The notes: generated by a model from the sequence alone, not told the origin. Positions 18,619 through 27,471 are shown, counted from the first letter of the stretch. The stretch: DNA of 59,399 nt from Clostridiales bacterium (GCA_015055545.1 SVHY01000007.1:1-59399), one strand, 5' to 3'. Made by a program: numbers and translations.

Positions 18619-19961
18619 TAGATACTTATCAAAACGGTATGGGCGGTTACGGAGTATACGATGATACGCCGATGGAAAACGCCGTTTCATCGGCGGTAGA
18701 AACTGCTGTGAATAATTTGTCGGGCGTGGCAAAAATAAAAGTTGTCGGCGTTGGTGGCGCGGGGAATAACGCCGTGGACCGCTTGATCGAATCGGGGCTT
18801 AAAAGCGCGGAATATATCGTCGTTAATACGGATAATCAAGCATTAGCACGCTCAAAAGCGAGCAATCGTATTCAAATTGGCGTAAAGCTGACGAAAGGTC
18901 TTGGCGCGGGTGCAGATCCCACGGTTGGGAAAGCCGCTGCGGAAGAAAATAAGGATGCTATCCAAGCCGCTTTAAAAGATACTGATTTGCTGTTTATCAC
19001 GGCAGGTATGGGTGGCGGTACGGGTACGGGCGCAGCGCCCGTTATCGCAAAGATAGCAAAGGAAATGAAAATTTTAACGGTGGCGGTAGTTACGTTACCG
19101 TTCACGTTTGAAGCGAAACGCAGAATGGACAATGCGATGGCGGGTATTGAAGAACTCCGTAAATCGGTAGATTCCATTATCACCATTCCCAACGATAAAA
19201 TCCGTCAAGTCGTTCCCAAGGGTACGTCCTTTTCCGATTCCTTGAAAGTTGCGGATGAAGTTTTGCGGCAGGGTATTCGCGGTATAGCCGAACTGATCGT
19301 AAAACCGTCGCTTATCAACCTTGATTTTGCCGACGTGAAAACGACGTTAAAAGGCAGGGGACTTGCGCATATGGGTATCGGCGTAGCGAAAGGCGAAAAA
19401 CGTATTTCCGACGCTGTACGTTGCGCGGTTTGCAGTCCGCTTTTGAATACGACGATTGAGGGCGCAAGCTCGGTTATTTTAAATATTATCGGCGGTAAGG
19501 ATTTGTCTTTGGATGAAGTAGTAATGGCGGCAGATTTGGTCAAAGGCGTTATCGATTATTCCGCAAACGTTATATTCGGCGCGTGTATCGACGAGAGCAT
19601 GGCGGACGAAGTGGAAGTCGTTATCATTGCTACGGGCTTTAACAATCAACAAAACGGCTTTGGCGTAGAAGCGCAAGAATCGGCTCTTAGACAAGCCTCT
19701 TTGCTTTCTCGTAAAATCGATTTTGCTTATAACGACGGGGATATGCAACCGCAAACGCCCAGCTATCAAGCAAATACGTACGCACAACCTGCGCAACCTG
19801 CGCCCGTGCAAAACGTTCAGCCTGTTCAACCCGTTCAACCTGTACAAAGTTTTGAACCGGACGATCCCATTCCCGACGTCAAGAAGGAAGAAACGGTGGA
19901 TAGAAAACACCGCCCGAGATTCGTCGATTTCTTCATGAAAAGAAATTCCGACGATAAATAA
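18615..19961 (+). CDS. ftsZ: Cell division protein FtsZ
   Basis: FtsZ is the tubulin-like GTPase that forms the Z ring. The GTP-binding signature GGGTGTG is at residues 133-139, with VGVGGAGNNAVDR at 44-56 and a T7 loop NLDFADVKTTL. The N-terminal extension before the core (about 38 residues) is longer than in Bacillus. The C-terminal linker is Gln/Pro-rich with repeated Val-Gln-Pro triplets and ends in RPRFVDFFMKR, a likely but atypical version of the peptide that binds FtsA and other partners. GGAGG sits before the ATG, which overlaps the ftsA stop. Confidence 0.97.
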   Translation: MIDTYQNGMGGYGVYDDTPMENAVSSAVETAVNNLSGVAKIKVVGVGGAGNNAVDRLIESGLKSAEYIVVNTDNQALARSKASNRIQIGVKLTKGLGAGADPTVGKAAAEENKDAIQAALKDTDLLFITAGMGGGTGTGAAPVIAKIAKEMKILTVAVVTLPFTFEAKRRMDNAMAGIEELRKSVDSIITIPNDKIRQVVPKGTSFSDSLKVADEVLRQGIRGIAELIVKPSLINLDFADVKTTLKGRGLAHMGIGVAKGEKRISDAVRCAVCSPLLNTTIEGASSVILNIIGGKDLSLDEVVMAADLVKGVIDYSANVIFGACIDESMADEVEVVIIATGFNNQQNGFGVEAQESALRQASLLSRKIDFAYNDGDMQPQTPSYQANTYAQPAQPAPVQNVQPVQPVQPVQSFEPDDPIPDVKKEETVDRKHRPRFVDFFMKRNSDDK

Positions 19962-19976
19962 CGAATAATCAAAAAG

Positions 19977-20012
19977 CCCCGAAAGTTTTTTCGCTTTCGG
20001 GGTATATTTTTT
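19977..20012 (+). terminator. Intrinsic terminator after ftsZ
   Basis: CCCCGAAAG (19977-19985) pairs with CTTTCGGGG (19994-20002), followed by a T-rich tract. Confidence 0.88.
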
Positions 20013-20032
20013 ATATAGTATAGGAAATTCGC

Positions 20033-20061
20033 TTGACATGCGTTTGAAAAAGTGATATCAT
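20033..20061 (+). promoter_or_regulatory. Sigma-A promoter for the ABC transporter pair
   Basis: TTGACA (20033-20038), 17-bp spacer and TATCAT (20056-20061), about 30 bases before the first gene. Confidence 0.8.
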
Positions 20062-20092
20062 TTTAATATCAATAATATATAGGAGCTATGAA

Positions 20093-21013
20093 ATGGACGA
20101 AGTAATTCGGATAGACGGTTTGCGAAAGACGTTCAAAGACGTGGTCGCGGTGGACGGTTTGGATTTTAAGGTCAAGCGCGGCGAGCTATTTGCGTTTTTG
20201 GGGGTGAACGGCGCGGGCAAAAGCACGACGATTTCGATTATGTGCGGACAGCTTAAAAAGGATGCTGGCACGGTTTTGATTAACGGAATGGATATCGATA
20301 AAGATTTCGACGGCGTGAAGCGCGAGATAGGCGTTGTGTATCAAAATTCCGTGCTTGATAAAGTTTTGACTGTGGAAGATAATTTGCGGGACAGGGCGGC
20401 GCTTTACGGTATCGTTGGCGCGGATTTTGAAAAACGACTGAAAGAGCTTTCTGAAAAGTTGGAATTTAGCGATTTGTTAAAGAGAACGGTGGGCAAACTG
20501 TCGGGCGGGCAACGTCGTAGAATCGACGTGGCGCGCGCGTTATTACACGAGCCGAATATTCTGATTTTAGACGAACCGACGACGGGGCTTGATCCGCAAA
20601 CGCGGAAACGGCTTTGGAACGTGATTACGAATCTGCGGAAAACGCAGGGTATGACGGTGTTTTTGACGACGCATTACATGGAAGAAGCTGCGGAAGCGGA
20701 TTACGTCGTTATTCTTGATGCAGGGAAAATCGTCGCGGAGGGCACGCCGTTGCAATTAAAGAACGCGTATACGGGTGATTTTATATTGTTATACGGCGCA
20801 ACGGTTGCGCAGTTGGAAGAATTGGGATTGCCGTATGAAACGGTTGTCGGTGGGTATAAGGTAGCCGTTGAAAATACGGCGGTTGCTACGCAGTTGATTG
20901 TAAAAAATCCGCATATATTCACCGATTACGAAGTGATAAAAGGGAAAATGGACGACGTGTTTTTGTCGGCGACTGGCAAAAAACTCGGTGCGACTGGAGG
21001 GGAAAGCAAATGA
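20093..21013 (+). CDS. ABC-2 transporter ATP-binding protein
   Basis: This is the ATPase of an ABC-2 type exporter. It has Walker A GVNGAGKST, the Q-loop in VYQNSV, signature LSGGQRRRIDVARALL, Walker B ILILDEPTTGLDPQ and the switch TTHYMEEA. The shape resembles the DrrA/CcmA group exporting drugs, antibiotics or polysaccharides; the cargo cannot be told from the sequence. It overlaps its permease by four bases. AGGAG precedes the ATG. Confidence 0.93.
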   Translation: MDEVIRIDGLRKTFKDVVAVDGLDFKVKRGELFAFLGVNGAGKSTTISIMCGQLKKDAGTVLINGMDIDKDFDGVKREIGVVYQNSVLDKVLTVEDNLRDRAALYGIVGADFEKRLKELSEKLEFSDLLKRTVGKLSGGQRRRIDVARALLHEPNILILDEPTTGLDPQTRKRLWNVITNLRKTQGMTVFLTTHYMEEAAEADYVVILDAGKIVAEGTPLQLKNAYTGDFILLYGATVAQLEELGLPYETVVGGYKVAVENTAVATQLIVKNPHIFTDYEVIKGKMDDVFLSATGKKLGATGGESK

Positions 21014-21903
21014 ATACGCTTACCGTTTTGATTAAAAGAAATACAAAGATGTTCTTTAAGGATAAGGGATTGTTGTTTACGTCGCTTATTACGCCGTTGA
21101 TTTTGCTCGTTTTATACGCTACGTTTTTATCTAACGTGTATAAGGATTCGTTTATGATGAGTATTCCCGAATTCGTAGAAGTGGAAGAAAGTCTAATCAA
21201 CGCTTGTGTGGGTGGACAGCTTTTATCGTCGCTACTCGCCGTTTGTTGCGTGACCGTCGCGTTTTGCTCGAATATGCTGATGATACAGGATAAAGTGACG
21301 GGTACGCGTAAAGATTTGTTGATTACGCCCGTATCTCCGTCTACGCTCGCGCTGTCCTATTATATAGCGACCATGTTCGTGACGCTTATTATCTGTTTTA
21401 TCGCCATTGTCGCAGGTATGGCGTATTTGGCGTGTATCGGTTGGTATTTGCGATTTGCGGATATCTTATTGATATTTTTGGACGTCTTTATTTTGGTTCT
21501 ATTCGGTACTTCCATTTCGTCTATTGTCAATTGTTTTCTCTCCTCGCAAGGTCAAATTTCCGCGGTTGGATCAATCGTTAGTGCGGGGTACGGTTTTATT
21601 TGCGGTGCGTATATGCCCATTTCGTCGTTTGGCGACGGCTTGCAAAAAGTCGTTTCGTTCTTGCCCGGGACGTACGGAACGTCGTTACTTAGAAACCATG
21701 CGCTTGGCGGCGTGTTTGAAGAAATGTCGGCGCAGGGCTTTCCAAGCGAAGTAATAACGGGTATTAAGGATTCCATTGATTGCAATTTATATTTCTTCGG
21801 CGATAAAGTACAAAGCTGGGTAGGGTATTTGGTGCTGGGTGTGTCCGTCGCGGTACTGATAGGCGCGTATGTCCTTATTCATAAATGTAGAAAGGATAAA
21901 TAA
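21010..21903 (+). CDS. ABC-2 transporter permease
   Basis: The membrane partner of the preceding ATPase. The 297 residues show an N-terminal helix (LLFTSLITPLILLVLYATFL), an extracytoplasmic loop, then five more hydrophobic segments including the conserved central region with VTGTRKDLLITPVSPSTLALSYY, and a short basic tail. This is the DrrB-like ABC-2 membrane fold. The two genes form a simple exporter with no extra subunit. The ATG overlaps the ATPase stop. Substrate unknown. Confidence 0.9.
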   Translation: MNTLTVLIKRNTKMFFKDKGLLFTSLITPLILLVLYATFLSNVYKDSFMMSIPEFVEVEESLINACVGGQLLSSLLAVCCVTVAFCSNMLMIQDKVTGTRKDLLITPVSPSTLALSYYIATMFVTLIICFIAIVAGMAYLACIGWYLRFADILLIFLDVFILVLFGTSISSIVNCFLSSQGQISAVGSIVSAGYGFICGAYMPISSFGDGLQKVVSFLPGTYGTSLLRNHALGGVFEEMSAQGFPSEVITGIKDSIDCNLYFFGDKVQSWVGYLVLGVSVAVLIGAYVLIHKCRKDK

Positions 21904-21920
21904 AAAGCAAAAAGGAGAAA

Positions 21921-21950
21921 AAAACAGAGCCAAGCAAGTTTGCTTGGCTC
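21921..21950 (-). terminator. Terminator of the DeoR gene
   Basis: GAGCCAAGCA pairs with TGCTTGGCTC (21927-21950). The T-run lies on the minus-strand side, so it mainly serves the deoR-type gene; the stem may also slow transcripts from the ABC genes. Confidence 0.75.
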
Positions 21951-21955
21951 AAATG

Positions 21956-22705
21956 TTATTCGGTTATGATCTGTGGCATTCGTTCGGGCTTGACGAAATC
22001 GGGAATGGTATGGTTGCTGACGATATAATCCACGTCGTTGAGCGAACATAAATGGAATAAATTCGTTTTGCCGAACTTCGTACTGTCGCAAAGGAACACT
22101 TTTTTCGTCGCGTGCTTAATCATTGCTTTTCGGATTACGTTTTCTTCTTCAAAACAATCGTATATTTCGCCGTTATTATCCACCGAACGGGCAGAGAAGA
22201 ACGCGATATCCGCGTGGAAATTTTCAATCATTTTTTCCGCGTAATGCCCTACGAGCACCGAACGGTTGAGTTCTTGTACGCACCCGCCCGTCGAATACGC
22301 GGCGATATTGTTTTTCGAGAGTAGGGAAAGCGTGTCGATACCGTTCGTGATTACGCGAATATTTTTAAATTCGGAAAGATATTCCGCGATAAAGAACGCG
22401 GAAGTCGTACCGTCGAGAAAAATCAAATCCCCGTTTTTAATCAGTTTTATCGCGGACAACGCGATTTTTTTCTTTTCATAGCTGTTTTCGTGTACGCGGA
22501 ACGTAAAGCTGGGGAAGAAGTTATTGTCATCATTGAGCTGTGCGCCGCCGTGCGTACGCGTTACCAAGCCTTTCTTTTGTAAAAGATTCAGTTTCCGTCT
22601 TACGGTAGACGGGCTGACGAATAATTTTTCCGCAAGCTCGTCAATGGTTGCGTACTGATTGTTTTGTAAAATTTCGAGAATGTCTTTTTCTTGATTTTCT
22701 TTCAT
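21956..22705 (-). CDS. DeoR/GlpR-family transcriptional regulator
   Basis: A 249-residue repressor. The N-terminal winged helix-turn-helix reads DILEILQNNQYATIDELAEKL and VSPSTVRRKLNLLQ, then the family mark THGGAQL. The C-terminal DeoR sensor domain (ISOCOT-like) contains DLIFLDGTTSAFFIAEYL and similar sugar-phosphate binding segments. It is divergent from the glycerol-3-phosphate dehydrogenase genes, so it probably controls them in response to a phosphorylated three-carbon or sugar ligand, as GlpR does. No strong ribosome binding site is seen before the ATG. Confidence 0.92.
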   Translation of the reverse strand: MKENQEKDILEILQNNQYATIDELAEKLFVSPSTVRRKLNLLQKKGLVTRTHGGAQLNDDNNFFPSFTFRVHENSYEKKKIALSAIKLIKNGDLIFLDGTTSAFFIAEYLSEFKNIRVITNGIDTLSLLSKNNIAAYSTGGCVQELNRSVLVGHYAEKMIENFHADIAFFSARSVDNNGEIYDCFEEENVIRKAMIKHATKKVFLCDSTKFGKTNLFHLCSLNDVDYIVSNHTIPDFVKPERMPQIITE

Positions 22706-22729
22706 AGTTTTTGCTCGTTTTTGAAAAAA

Positions 22730-22750
22730 TGAGCGGGGTAAAACCGTTCA
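22730..22750. promoter_or_regulatory. Candidate operator between deoR and the glpA-like gene
   Basis: A near-perfect inverted repeat, TGAGCGG, seven bases, CCGTTCA, lies in the divergent region 25 bases upstream of the regulator start. It is the clearest candidate for binding by the DeoR protein; this is inference. Confidence 0.5.
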
Positions 22751-22794
22751 TTCTTTCTTTTTCCTTTTCATAATTGCAAATTAGGAAAATTACT

Positions 22795-22822
22795 TTGCTT
22801 ATTTGCTTATTTATATTATAAT
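22795..22822 (+). promoter_or_regulatory. Probable promoter of the glycerol-3-phosphate operon
   Basis: TTGCTT (22795-22800), 16-bp spacer and TATAAT (22817-22822). The -35 lies in a short direct repeat, TTTGCTTA twice. Confidence 0.55.
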
Positions 22823-22869
22823 ATAGAAAAATAAAACTGTCAAGTAATTTTTACAAAAAAGGAGAGTAA

Positions 22870-24300
22870 ATGTTTGACGTAATCGTAATCGGTGGCGGGA
22901 TTGTTGGCGGAGCGGTATTGCGAGAGTTGACCAAATACGAATTGTCCGTGTGTATGTTGGAAAAAGAAAACGACGTTTGTATGGGTCAAAGCAAAGCGAA
23001 TAGCGGTATCGTACACGCTGGGTTTGACGCGCCGCAAGGAAGTTTAAAGGCAAAATTCAACGTTTTAGGCAATAAAATGATGGAAAACTACGCAAAAGAA
23101 TTAGGCGTAAAATACGTAAATAACGGTTCGCTCGTCGTGGCGTTTTCCGCGGAAGATATGCAAACGCTGGAATCGTTAAAAGCGCGCGGGATAGCAAACG
23201 GCGTAGCGGACATGGAGATTATAACCGCGGAGCGGTTGCGCGTGTTAGAGCCGAATATATCGGACGCGGCTGTGGGAGCGTTGTATGCGAAAACGGGCGG
23301 AATCGTTTGCCCGTACGGCTTGACGATTGCCGCAATCGGTAACGCTATGGACAACGGCGCGAAACTGTATACGGATTTTGAAGTGGTAAAAATTGAAAAG
23401 AAAGCGGACGGGTTTTCCGTTTGTTCTGCGCTTGGCGAAAGCGTTTGCGGGAAAGTGGTTATCAATTGTGCGGGGCTTGGCGGTGGAAAAATCGCGGCGC
23501 TCGTTGGCGATAACGATATTATAATAAAAGCGCGCAAGGGCGAATATATTTTGTTGGATAGAGAGAGTGGGGAGTTCGTGGCGCATACGTTGTTTTTCAC
23601 ACCGACGGCAAAAGGCAAAGGGATTTTGGTCACGCAAACGGTGGATAACAATATTCTGCTTGGTCCGACGTCGGAAGAAATGGAAAATGCCACGACGGAA
23701 ACGACGGCAAGCGGACTTTCGCATATTATTGAAAAGGTAAACGGCATGGTCAAAAATCCGCCGCTATATAATACGATTACTTCCTTTGCAGGTGTTCGCG
23801 CTTATTCTACGCGCCATGATTTTATTATAGAGGAAAGCGCTCGCGTAAAGGGTTTTATCCATTGTGTGGGCATCGAATCTCCGGGGCTTACGTCCGCGCC
23901 TGCGATTGCAAAATACGCCGTGGAAGAGCTTGTTGGGAAATTATTGCCGTTGACGAAAAATAAACGCTTTAACGGTAAGCGCAAGGCGGATTATTTCTTT
24001 AAAGATTTATCGATGGAAGAGAAAAACGCAGTGATTGCCAAAGACCCGTCTTATGGTAAAATCGTATGTCGTTGTGAACGGATAACGGAAGGCGAAATCG
24101 TGCGTGCCGTGCGTGAGAACCCACCGGCAAAGAACGTTGATGCGGTAAAACGTAGAACGCGTGCGGGTATGGGTAGATGCCAAGGCGGTTTTTGTCAACC
24201 GCACGTTGCGGAAATTATTGCGCGGGAATTACAAATTCCGTTTGAACGAGTGACGAAAAACGGCGACGGATCACAGCTCGTCGTGGGGGTAAGCAAATGA
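22870..24300 (+). CDS. FAD-dependent glycerol-3-phosphate dehydrogenase-type protein with BFD-like domain (GlpA-like)
   Basis: A DAO-fold flavoprotein expected to oxidise sn-glycerol-3-phosphate to dihydroxyacetone phosphate in anaerobic metabolism. The FAD-binding motif VIVIGGGIVGGAVLREL begins at residue 4, followed by KANSGIVHAGFDA, which matches the family substrate region. The C-terminal part is a BFD-like [2Fe-2S] domain with IVCRCERITEGEIV and GMGRCQGGFCQP, four cysteines as in GlpA. AAGGAGAG lies before the ATG. It overlaps the next flavoprotein by four bases. Related 2-hydroxyacid oxidases cannot be fully excluded, but the neighbours favour the glycerol phosphate role. Confidence 0.85.
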   Translation: MFDVIVIGGGIVGGAVLRELTKYELSVCMLEKENDVCMGQSKANSGIVHAGFDAPQGSLKAKFNVLGNKMMENYAKELGVKYVNNGSLVVAFSAEDMQTLESLKARGIANGVADMEIITAERLRVLEPNISDAAVGALYAKTGGIVCPYGLTIAAIGNAMDNGAKLYTDFEVVKIEKKADGFSVCSALGESVCGKVVINCAGLGGGKIAALVGDNDIIIKARKGEYILLDRESGEFVAHTLFFTPTAKGKGILVTQTVDNNILLGPTSEEMENATTETTASGLSHIIEKVNGMVKNPPLYNTITSFAGVRAYSTRHDFIIEESARVKGFIHCVGIESPGLTSAPAIAKYAVEELVGKLLPLTKNKRFNGKRKADYFFKDLSMEEKNAVIAKDPSYGKIVCRCERITEGEIVRAVRENPPAKNVDAVKRRTRAGMGRCQGGFCQPHVAEIIARELQIPFERVTKNGDGSQLVVGVSK

Positions 24301-25550
24301 AAAACGTTTATGATATAGTCATTATCGGCGGTGGTCCTGCGGGGCTTGCCGCGGCGGTTGCGGCGTACGATAACGGCGTGAAAGATATTCTCGTTTTGGA
24401 ACGTGAAACCCGTCTTGGCGGTATACTTAATCAATGCATACATAACGGGTTCGGGTTAACGCGTTTTAAGGAAAGTTTAACGGGTCCTGAATACGCGGCG
24501 CGGTTTGTGGACGAAGTACAAAAAAGAGATATTGAAGTGCTGACGGAAACGACGGTGCTTTCTCTTGCCAAAGATAAAACGGTTACGGCGATGAATACCA
24601 CGTACGGTGTGTTTAGCGTGCAAGCAAAAGCGGTCGTTCTTGCTATGGGCTGTCGCGAAAGAAGTCGCGGTGCGCTCAACGTGGCGGGCAGTAGACCTGC
24701 GGGCGTATATTCGGCGGGAACGGCGCAAAAATACGTGAATATAAAAGGGTATTTACCGGGAAAAAGCGTAGTTATTCTCGGGTCGGGCGATATCGGTTTG
24801 ATTATGGCGCGACGTATGACCTTGGAGGGTGCGAAAGTGTACGCCGTATGTGAAATTATGCCCTATTCCAGTGGCTTGAAACGTAATATCGCGCAATGTT
24901 TGGACGATTTCAATATTCCTTTGTATCTTAACCATACGATTACGAAAATCGAAGGGGATAAACGCGTAACGGGGGTTGTCGTATCTAAAGTGGACGAAAA
25001 CAAACGCCCGATTGCGGGTACGGAAATGCACTTTGATTGTGATACCGTACTCTTTTCCGTGGGGTTAATTCCCGAAAACGAACTGACGAAAGAGGCGGGA
25101 ATTATAATTTCGCCTAAAACGCGCGGTGCGGTGGTCGATCAAAACCGTGAAACGCCGATGGACGGCGTGTTTGCGTGTGGAAACGTTTTGCAAGTCCACG
25201 ATTTGGTGGATTATGTGTCGGAAGAATCGGAACTTGCAGGGAAATGCGCGGCAAACTACGTTTTAAACGGCAACGGCGAACGCGACGAGGTCAACGTTAT
25301 AAACGGTAAAAATATCGGCTACGTCGTGCCGCAACGCTTAAACAAAACCGTTGGCGGTATGGTAAAACTGTTTTTCCGTGTGACGAATACGTTCCGTGAT
25401 TGCTCGATACGCGTAAAGTGCGGCGATAAGGTGCTTTTGGAGCGCAAGAAAAAAATTGCCGTACCAGGGGAAATGGAAACGTTGCTTTTAACCGAACAAA
25501 AATTAGCAATGGTGGATAGTGATTTGGAAGTGGAATTAACGGAGAATTGA
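24297..25550 (+). CDS. NAD(P)/FAD-dependent oxidoreductase, partner of the GlpA-like protein
   Basis: A 417-residue two-dinucleotide-binding flavoprotein. The FAD motif VIIGGGPAGLAAAVAAYDNG is near the N-terminus, a second Rossmann motif VILGSGDIGLIMARRM lies near residue 165, and GVFACGNVLQVHDLVD closes the FAD site. In many Firmicutes a protein of this kind follows the GlpA-like dehydrogenase and precedes a DUF1667 protein; it probably passes electrons between the dehydrogenase and NAD or another carrier. It differs from GlpB of Escherichia coli. Translational coupling on both sides supports complex formation. Confidence 0.85.
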   Translation: MKNVYDIVIIGGGPAGLAAAVAAYDNGVKDILVLERETRLGGILNQCIHNGFGLTRFKESLTGPEYAARFVDEVQKRDIEVLTETTVLSLAKDKTVTAMNTTYGVFSVQAKAVVLAMGCRERSRGALNVAGSRPAGVYSAGTAQKYVNIKGYLPGKSVVILGSGDIGLIMARRMTLEGAKVYAVCEIMPYSSGLKRNIAQCLDDFNIPLYLNHTITKIEGDKRVTGVVVSKVDENKRPIAGTEMHFDCDTVLFSVGLIPENELTKEAGIIISPKTRGAVVDQNRETPMDGVFACGNVLQVHDLVDYVSEESELAGKCAANYVLNGNGERDEVNVINGKNIGYVVPQRLNKTVGGMVKLFFRVTNTFRDCSIRVKCGDKVLLERKKKIAVPGEMETLLLTEQKLAMVDSDLEVELTEN

Positions 25551-25551
25551 T

Positions 25552-25896
25552 ATGAAAAAGACTTTGACTTGTATAGAATGTCCTATTGGTTGTACGATAG
25601 AAGTGGAATTGCAGGACGGAAACGTGATAAGCGTGCAAGGCAACGGCTGTCCGCGTGGCAGGCTGTATGCTGAAAACGAAGTGGTTTGCCCTAAGCGCGT
25701 GGTTACTTCCACCGTACGCGCAAAAAGTGGCGAAATGATACCCGTGAAAACGGACGCGCCCGTGAAAAAGAGCGAAATTTTTGCGGTTATGGAGAAAATC
25801 AACGCTACCACTTGCGAACTGCCTGTAAAAATTGGCGATGTTTTAGTTGAGCATATTTCTGACGACGCTAATTTAATTGCGGCTGGAAACGCTTGA
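25552..25896 (+). CDS. DUF1667 domain protein
   Basis: A 114-residue protein of the DUF1667 family. It starts TCIECPIGCTIEVEL and continues with GNGCPRGRLYAENEVVCPKRVVTSTV, giving four or five conserved cysteines that could hold an iron-sulphur cluster. The family is found with GlpA-like dehydrogenases and the second flavoprotein as a three-gene set, as here, where it follows one base after the oxidoreductase. It may be the electron-transfer small subunit that takes the place of GlpC; this is inference from context. Confidence 0.88.
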   Translation: MKKTLTCIECPIGCTIEVELQDGNVISVQGNGCPRGRLYAENEVVCPKRVVTSTVRAKSGEMIPVKTDAPVKKSEIFAVMEKINATTCELPVKIGDVLVEHISDDANLIAAGNA

Positions 25897-25921
25897 TTTT
25901 TAAATAAAATAGTGATATAAT
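25893..25921 (+). promoter_or_regulatory. Promoter for the HAD phosphatase gene
   Basis: TTGATT (25893-25898), 17-bp spacer and TATAAT (25916-25921). The -35 overlaps the stop codon of the DUF1667 gene. Confidence 0.65.
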
Positions 25922-25949
25922 ATTGAAATTATAATATCTGTGGAGTATT

Positions 25950-26771
25950 ATGAAAGATTATTTCGGGAAAAATGCGGACGATTTAAAAGCGAAAAAGCTT
26001 TTTCTGTTCGATATGGACGGCACGATTTACCGCGAAAACGATTTATTTGACGGAGTAATTGCATTGCTTGCCAAGATAAAAAGAGAGGGAGGGAGATATG
26101 CGTTTATTACCAACAACCCTTCTAAGTCGGTGGTGGATTATATCGCAAAACTTAACCGTTTGGGGATAAAGGACGTAGACGAAAACAATTTCTTTACCTC
26201 GGCGCAAGCGGCGATTATGATTTTTAAAGCTAAATTCGCAAACGATTTGATTTACGCACAGGGTACGCGTTCGTTTATAAAGGAACTCAAGGACAGCGGA
26301 TTGCATATTACTTGTAGCTTTGATGAGAATATCAAAGCGGTGCTGGTGGCGTTCGATCCTGAACTGACGGGCGAAAAATTGAGAACGACTTGTGAAGTAC
26401 TTACGAAGTTGGACGTTCCGTATTACGCGACCAATCCCGATTGGGTTTGTCCCGTCGATTTCGGCTCGATTCCCGATTGCGGTTCGATGTGCGTGGGAAT
26501 CCGCTATGCAACGGGCAAAACGCCTGTCTTTATCGGTAAGCCCGAACCGACGATGATTTTTGAATTGATGAAGAAATTCGGGTATCAAAAAAATGAAGTG
26601 GTCGTTATAGGCGATAGATTGTATACGGATATTGCTTCAGGAGTGAACGCGGGTGTGGATACGGTGTGCGTGTTATCAGGTGAAGCGACGTTGGATGATA
26701 TAAAAAATGCAACGGTAAACGATACGCCGACGTTCGTTTTTAACAGCGTCAAGGATTTTCTTGCAAATTAG
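25950..26771 (+). CDS. HAD-IIA family phosphatase (NagD/AraL-like)
   Basis: A 273-residue haloacid dehalogenase-type phosphatase with a C2 cap. Motif I is FDMDGTIY (nucleophile Asp), motif II is ITNNPSKS, motif III lies in FIGKPEP and motif IV is VIGDRLYTDIASG. Family members dephosphorylate small sugar phosphates and polyol phosphates. It is near a glycerol-1-phosphate dehydrogenase, as AraL is near AraM in Bacillus subtilis, so a glycerol phosphate is a reasonable substrate guess. It has its own promoter. Confidence 0.9.
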   Translation: MKDYFGKNADDLKAKKLFLFDMDGTIYRENDLFDGVIALLAKIKREGGRYAFITNNPSKSVVDYIAKLNRLGIKDVDENNFFTSAQAAIMIFKAKFANDLIYAQGTRSFIKELKDSGLHITCSFDENIKAVLVAFDPELTGEKLRTTCEVLTKLDVPYYATNPDWVCPVDFGSIPDCGSMCVGIRYATGKTPVFIGKPEPTMIFELMKKFGYQKNEVVVIGDRLYTDIASGVNAGVDTVCVLSGEATLDDIKNATVNDTPTFVFNSVKDFLAN

Positions 26772-26799
26772 AAAAAAATTAAAAAGGGAGATTTATGAT

Positions 26800-27456
26800 A
26801 TGATAGAAGAAATTTTACGTCAACTGGGCATGTTGCCCGAGCTTTTGCTTTCCGTTCTTTTGGGGTTTATAATCGGCTTTGAACGCAAAATCCGCTTTAA
26901 AGAAGCGGGGATTCGTACGCATACGATCGTGTGTTTCGGCGCGGCGCTGATGACCGTTATTTCCCGAAATATCGGTACGGGTGATCCGGGACGAGTTGCG
27001 GCGCAAATCGTATCAGGCGTAGGCTTTTTAGGTGCTGGTATGATCGTGTTTAAACAGCACGAAGTGAAAGGGTTAACCACGGCGGCAGGAATTTGGGCTG
27101 CTGCGGGCGTAGGTATGGCGTGCGGTGCAAGCTTGTACGTGCTCGCTATCGGTGCTACGGCGATTTTGATTACGGCGCAATGCGTCTTTCATATCAACTG
27201 CCGTGTTTTCCGTCATAAACGCTATTATTCGGTAAAAATCGAGTTTACGCGTACGGAAACGGGCACGGAAAATTTAAAAATTAAAGAAATTTTCGGTACG
27301 GACAGATTTAATCATTTGGTGTTAAAGCGCGAAGGCGAACAGGTAATATATAGTGCGACGCTTACGACGGATAACGAATTTTCCTCGTCCGAGCTCAACG
27401 CGATTATGGAAGAAAATCCTTTTATATTCTCGCTGGAACGTTGTGATAATAATTAA
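26800..27456 (+). CDS. MgtC/SapB family membrane protein
   Basis: A 218-residue inner-membrane protein. The N-terminal domain has about four to five helices with the family signatures GFIIGFERK, GIRTHTIVCFGAALMTVIS, DPGRVAAQIVSGVGFLGAGMI and GLTTAAGIWAAAGVGMACG. A soluble C-terminal domain of about 80 residues follows. Members are tied to magnesium limitation or acid tolerance, but the molecular function is not settled. The frame is open from 26761; ATG at 26800 is chosen because GGGAGA sits nine bases upstream and the N-terminus then fits the family. Confidence 0.9.
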   Translation: MIEEILRQLGMLPELLLSVLLGFIIGFERKIRFKEAGIRTHTIVCFGAALMTVISRNIGTGDPGRVAAQIVSGVGFLGAGMIVFKQHEVKGLTTAAGIWAAAGVGMACGASLYVLAIGATAILITAQCVFHINCRVFRHKRYYSVKIEFTRTETGTENLKIKEIFGTDRFNHLVLKREGEQVIYSATLTTDNEFSSSELNAIMEENPFIFSLERCDNN

Positions 27457-27471
27457 GATTCGGAGAGTTAT

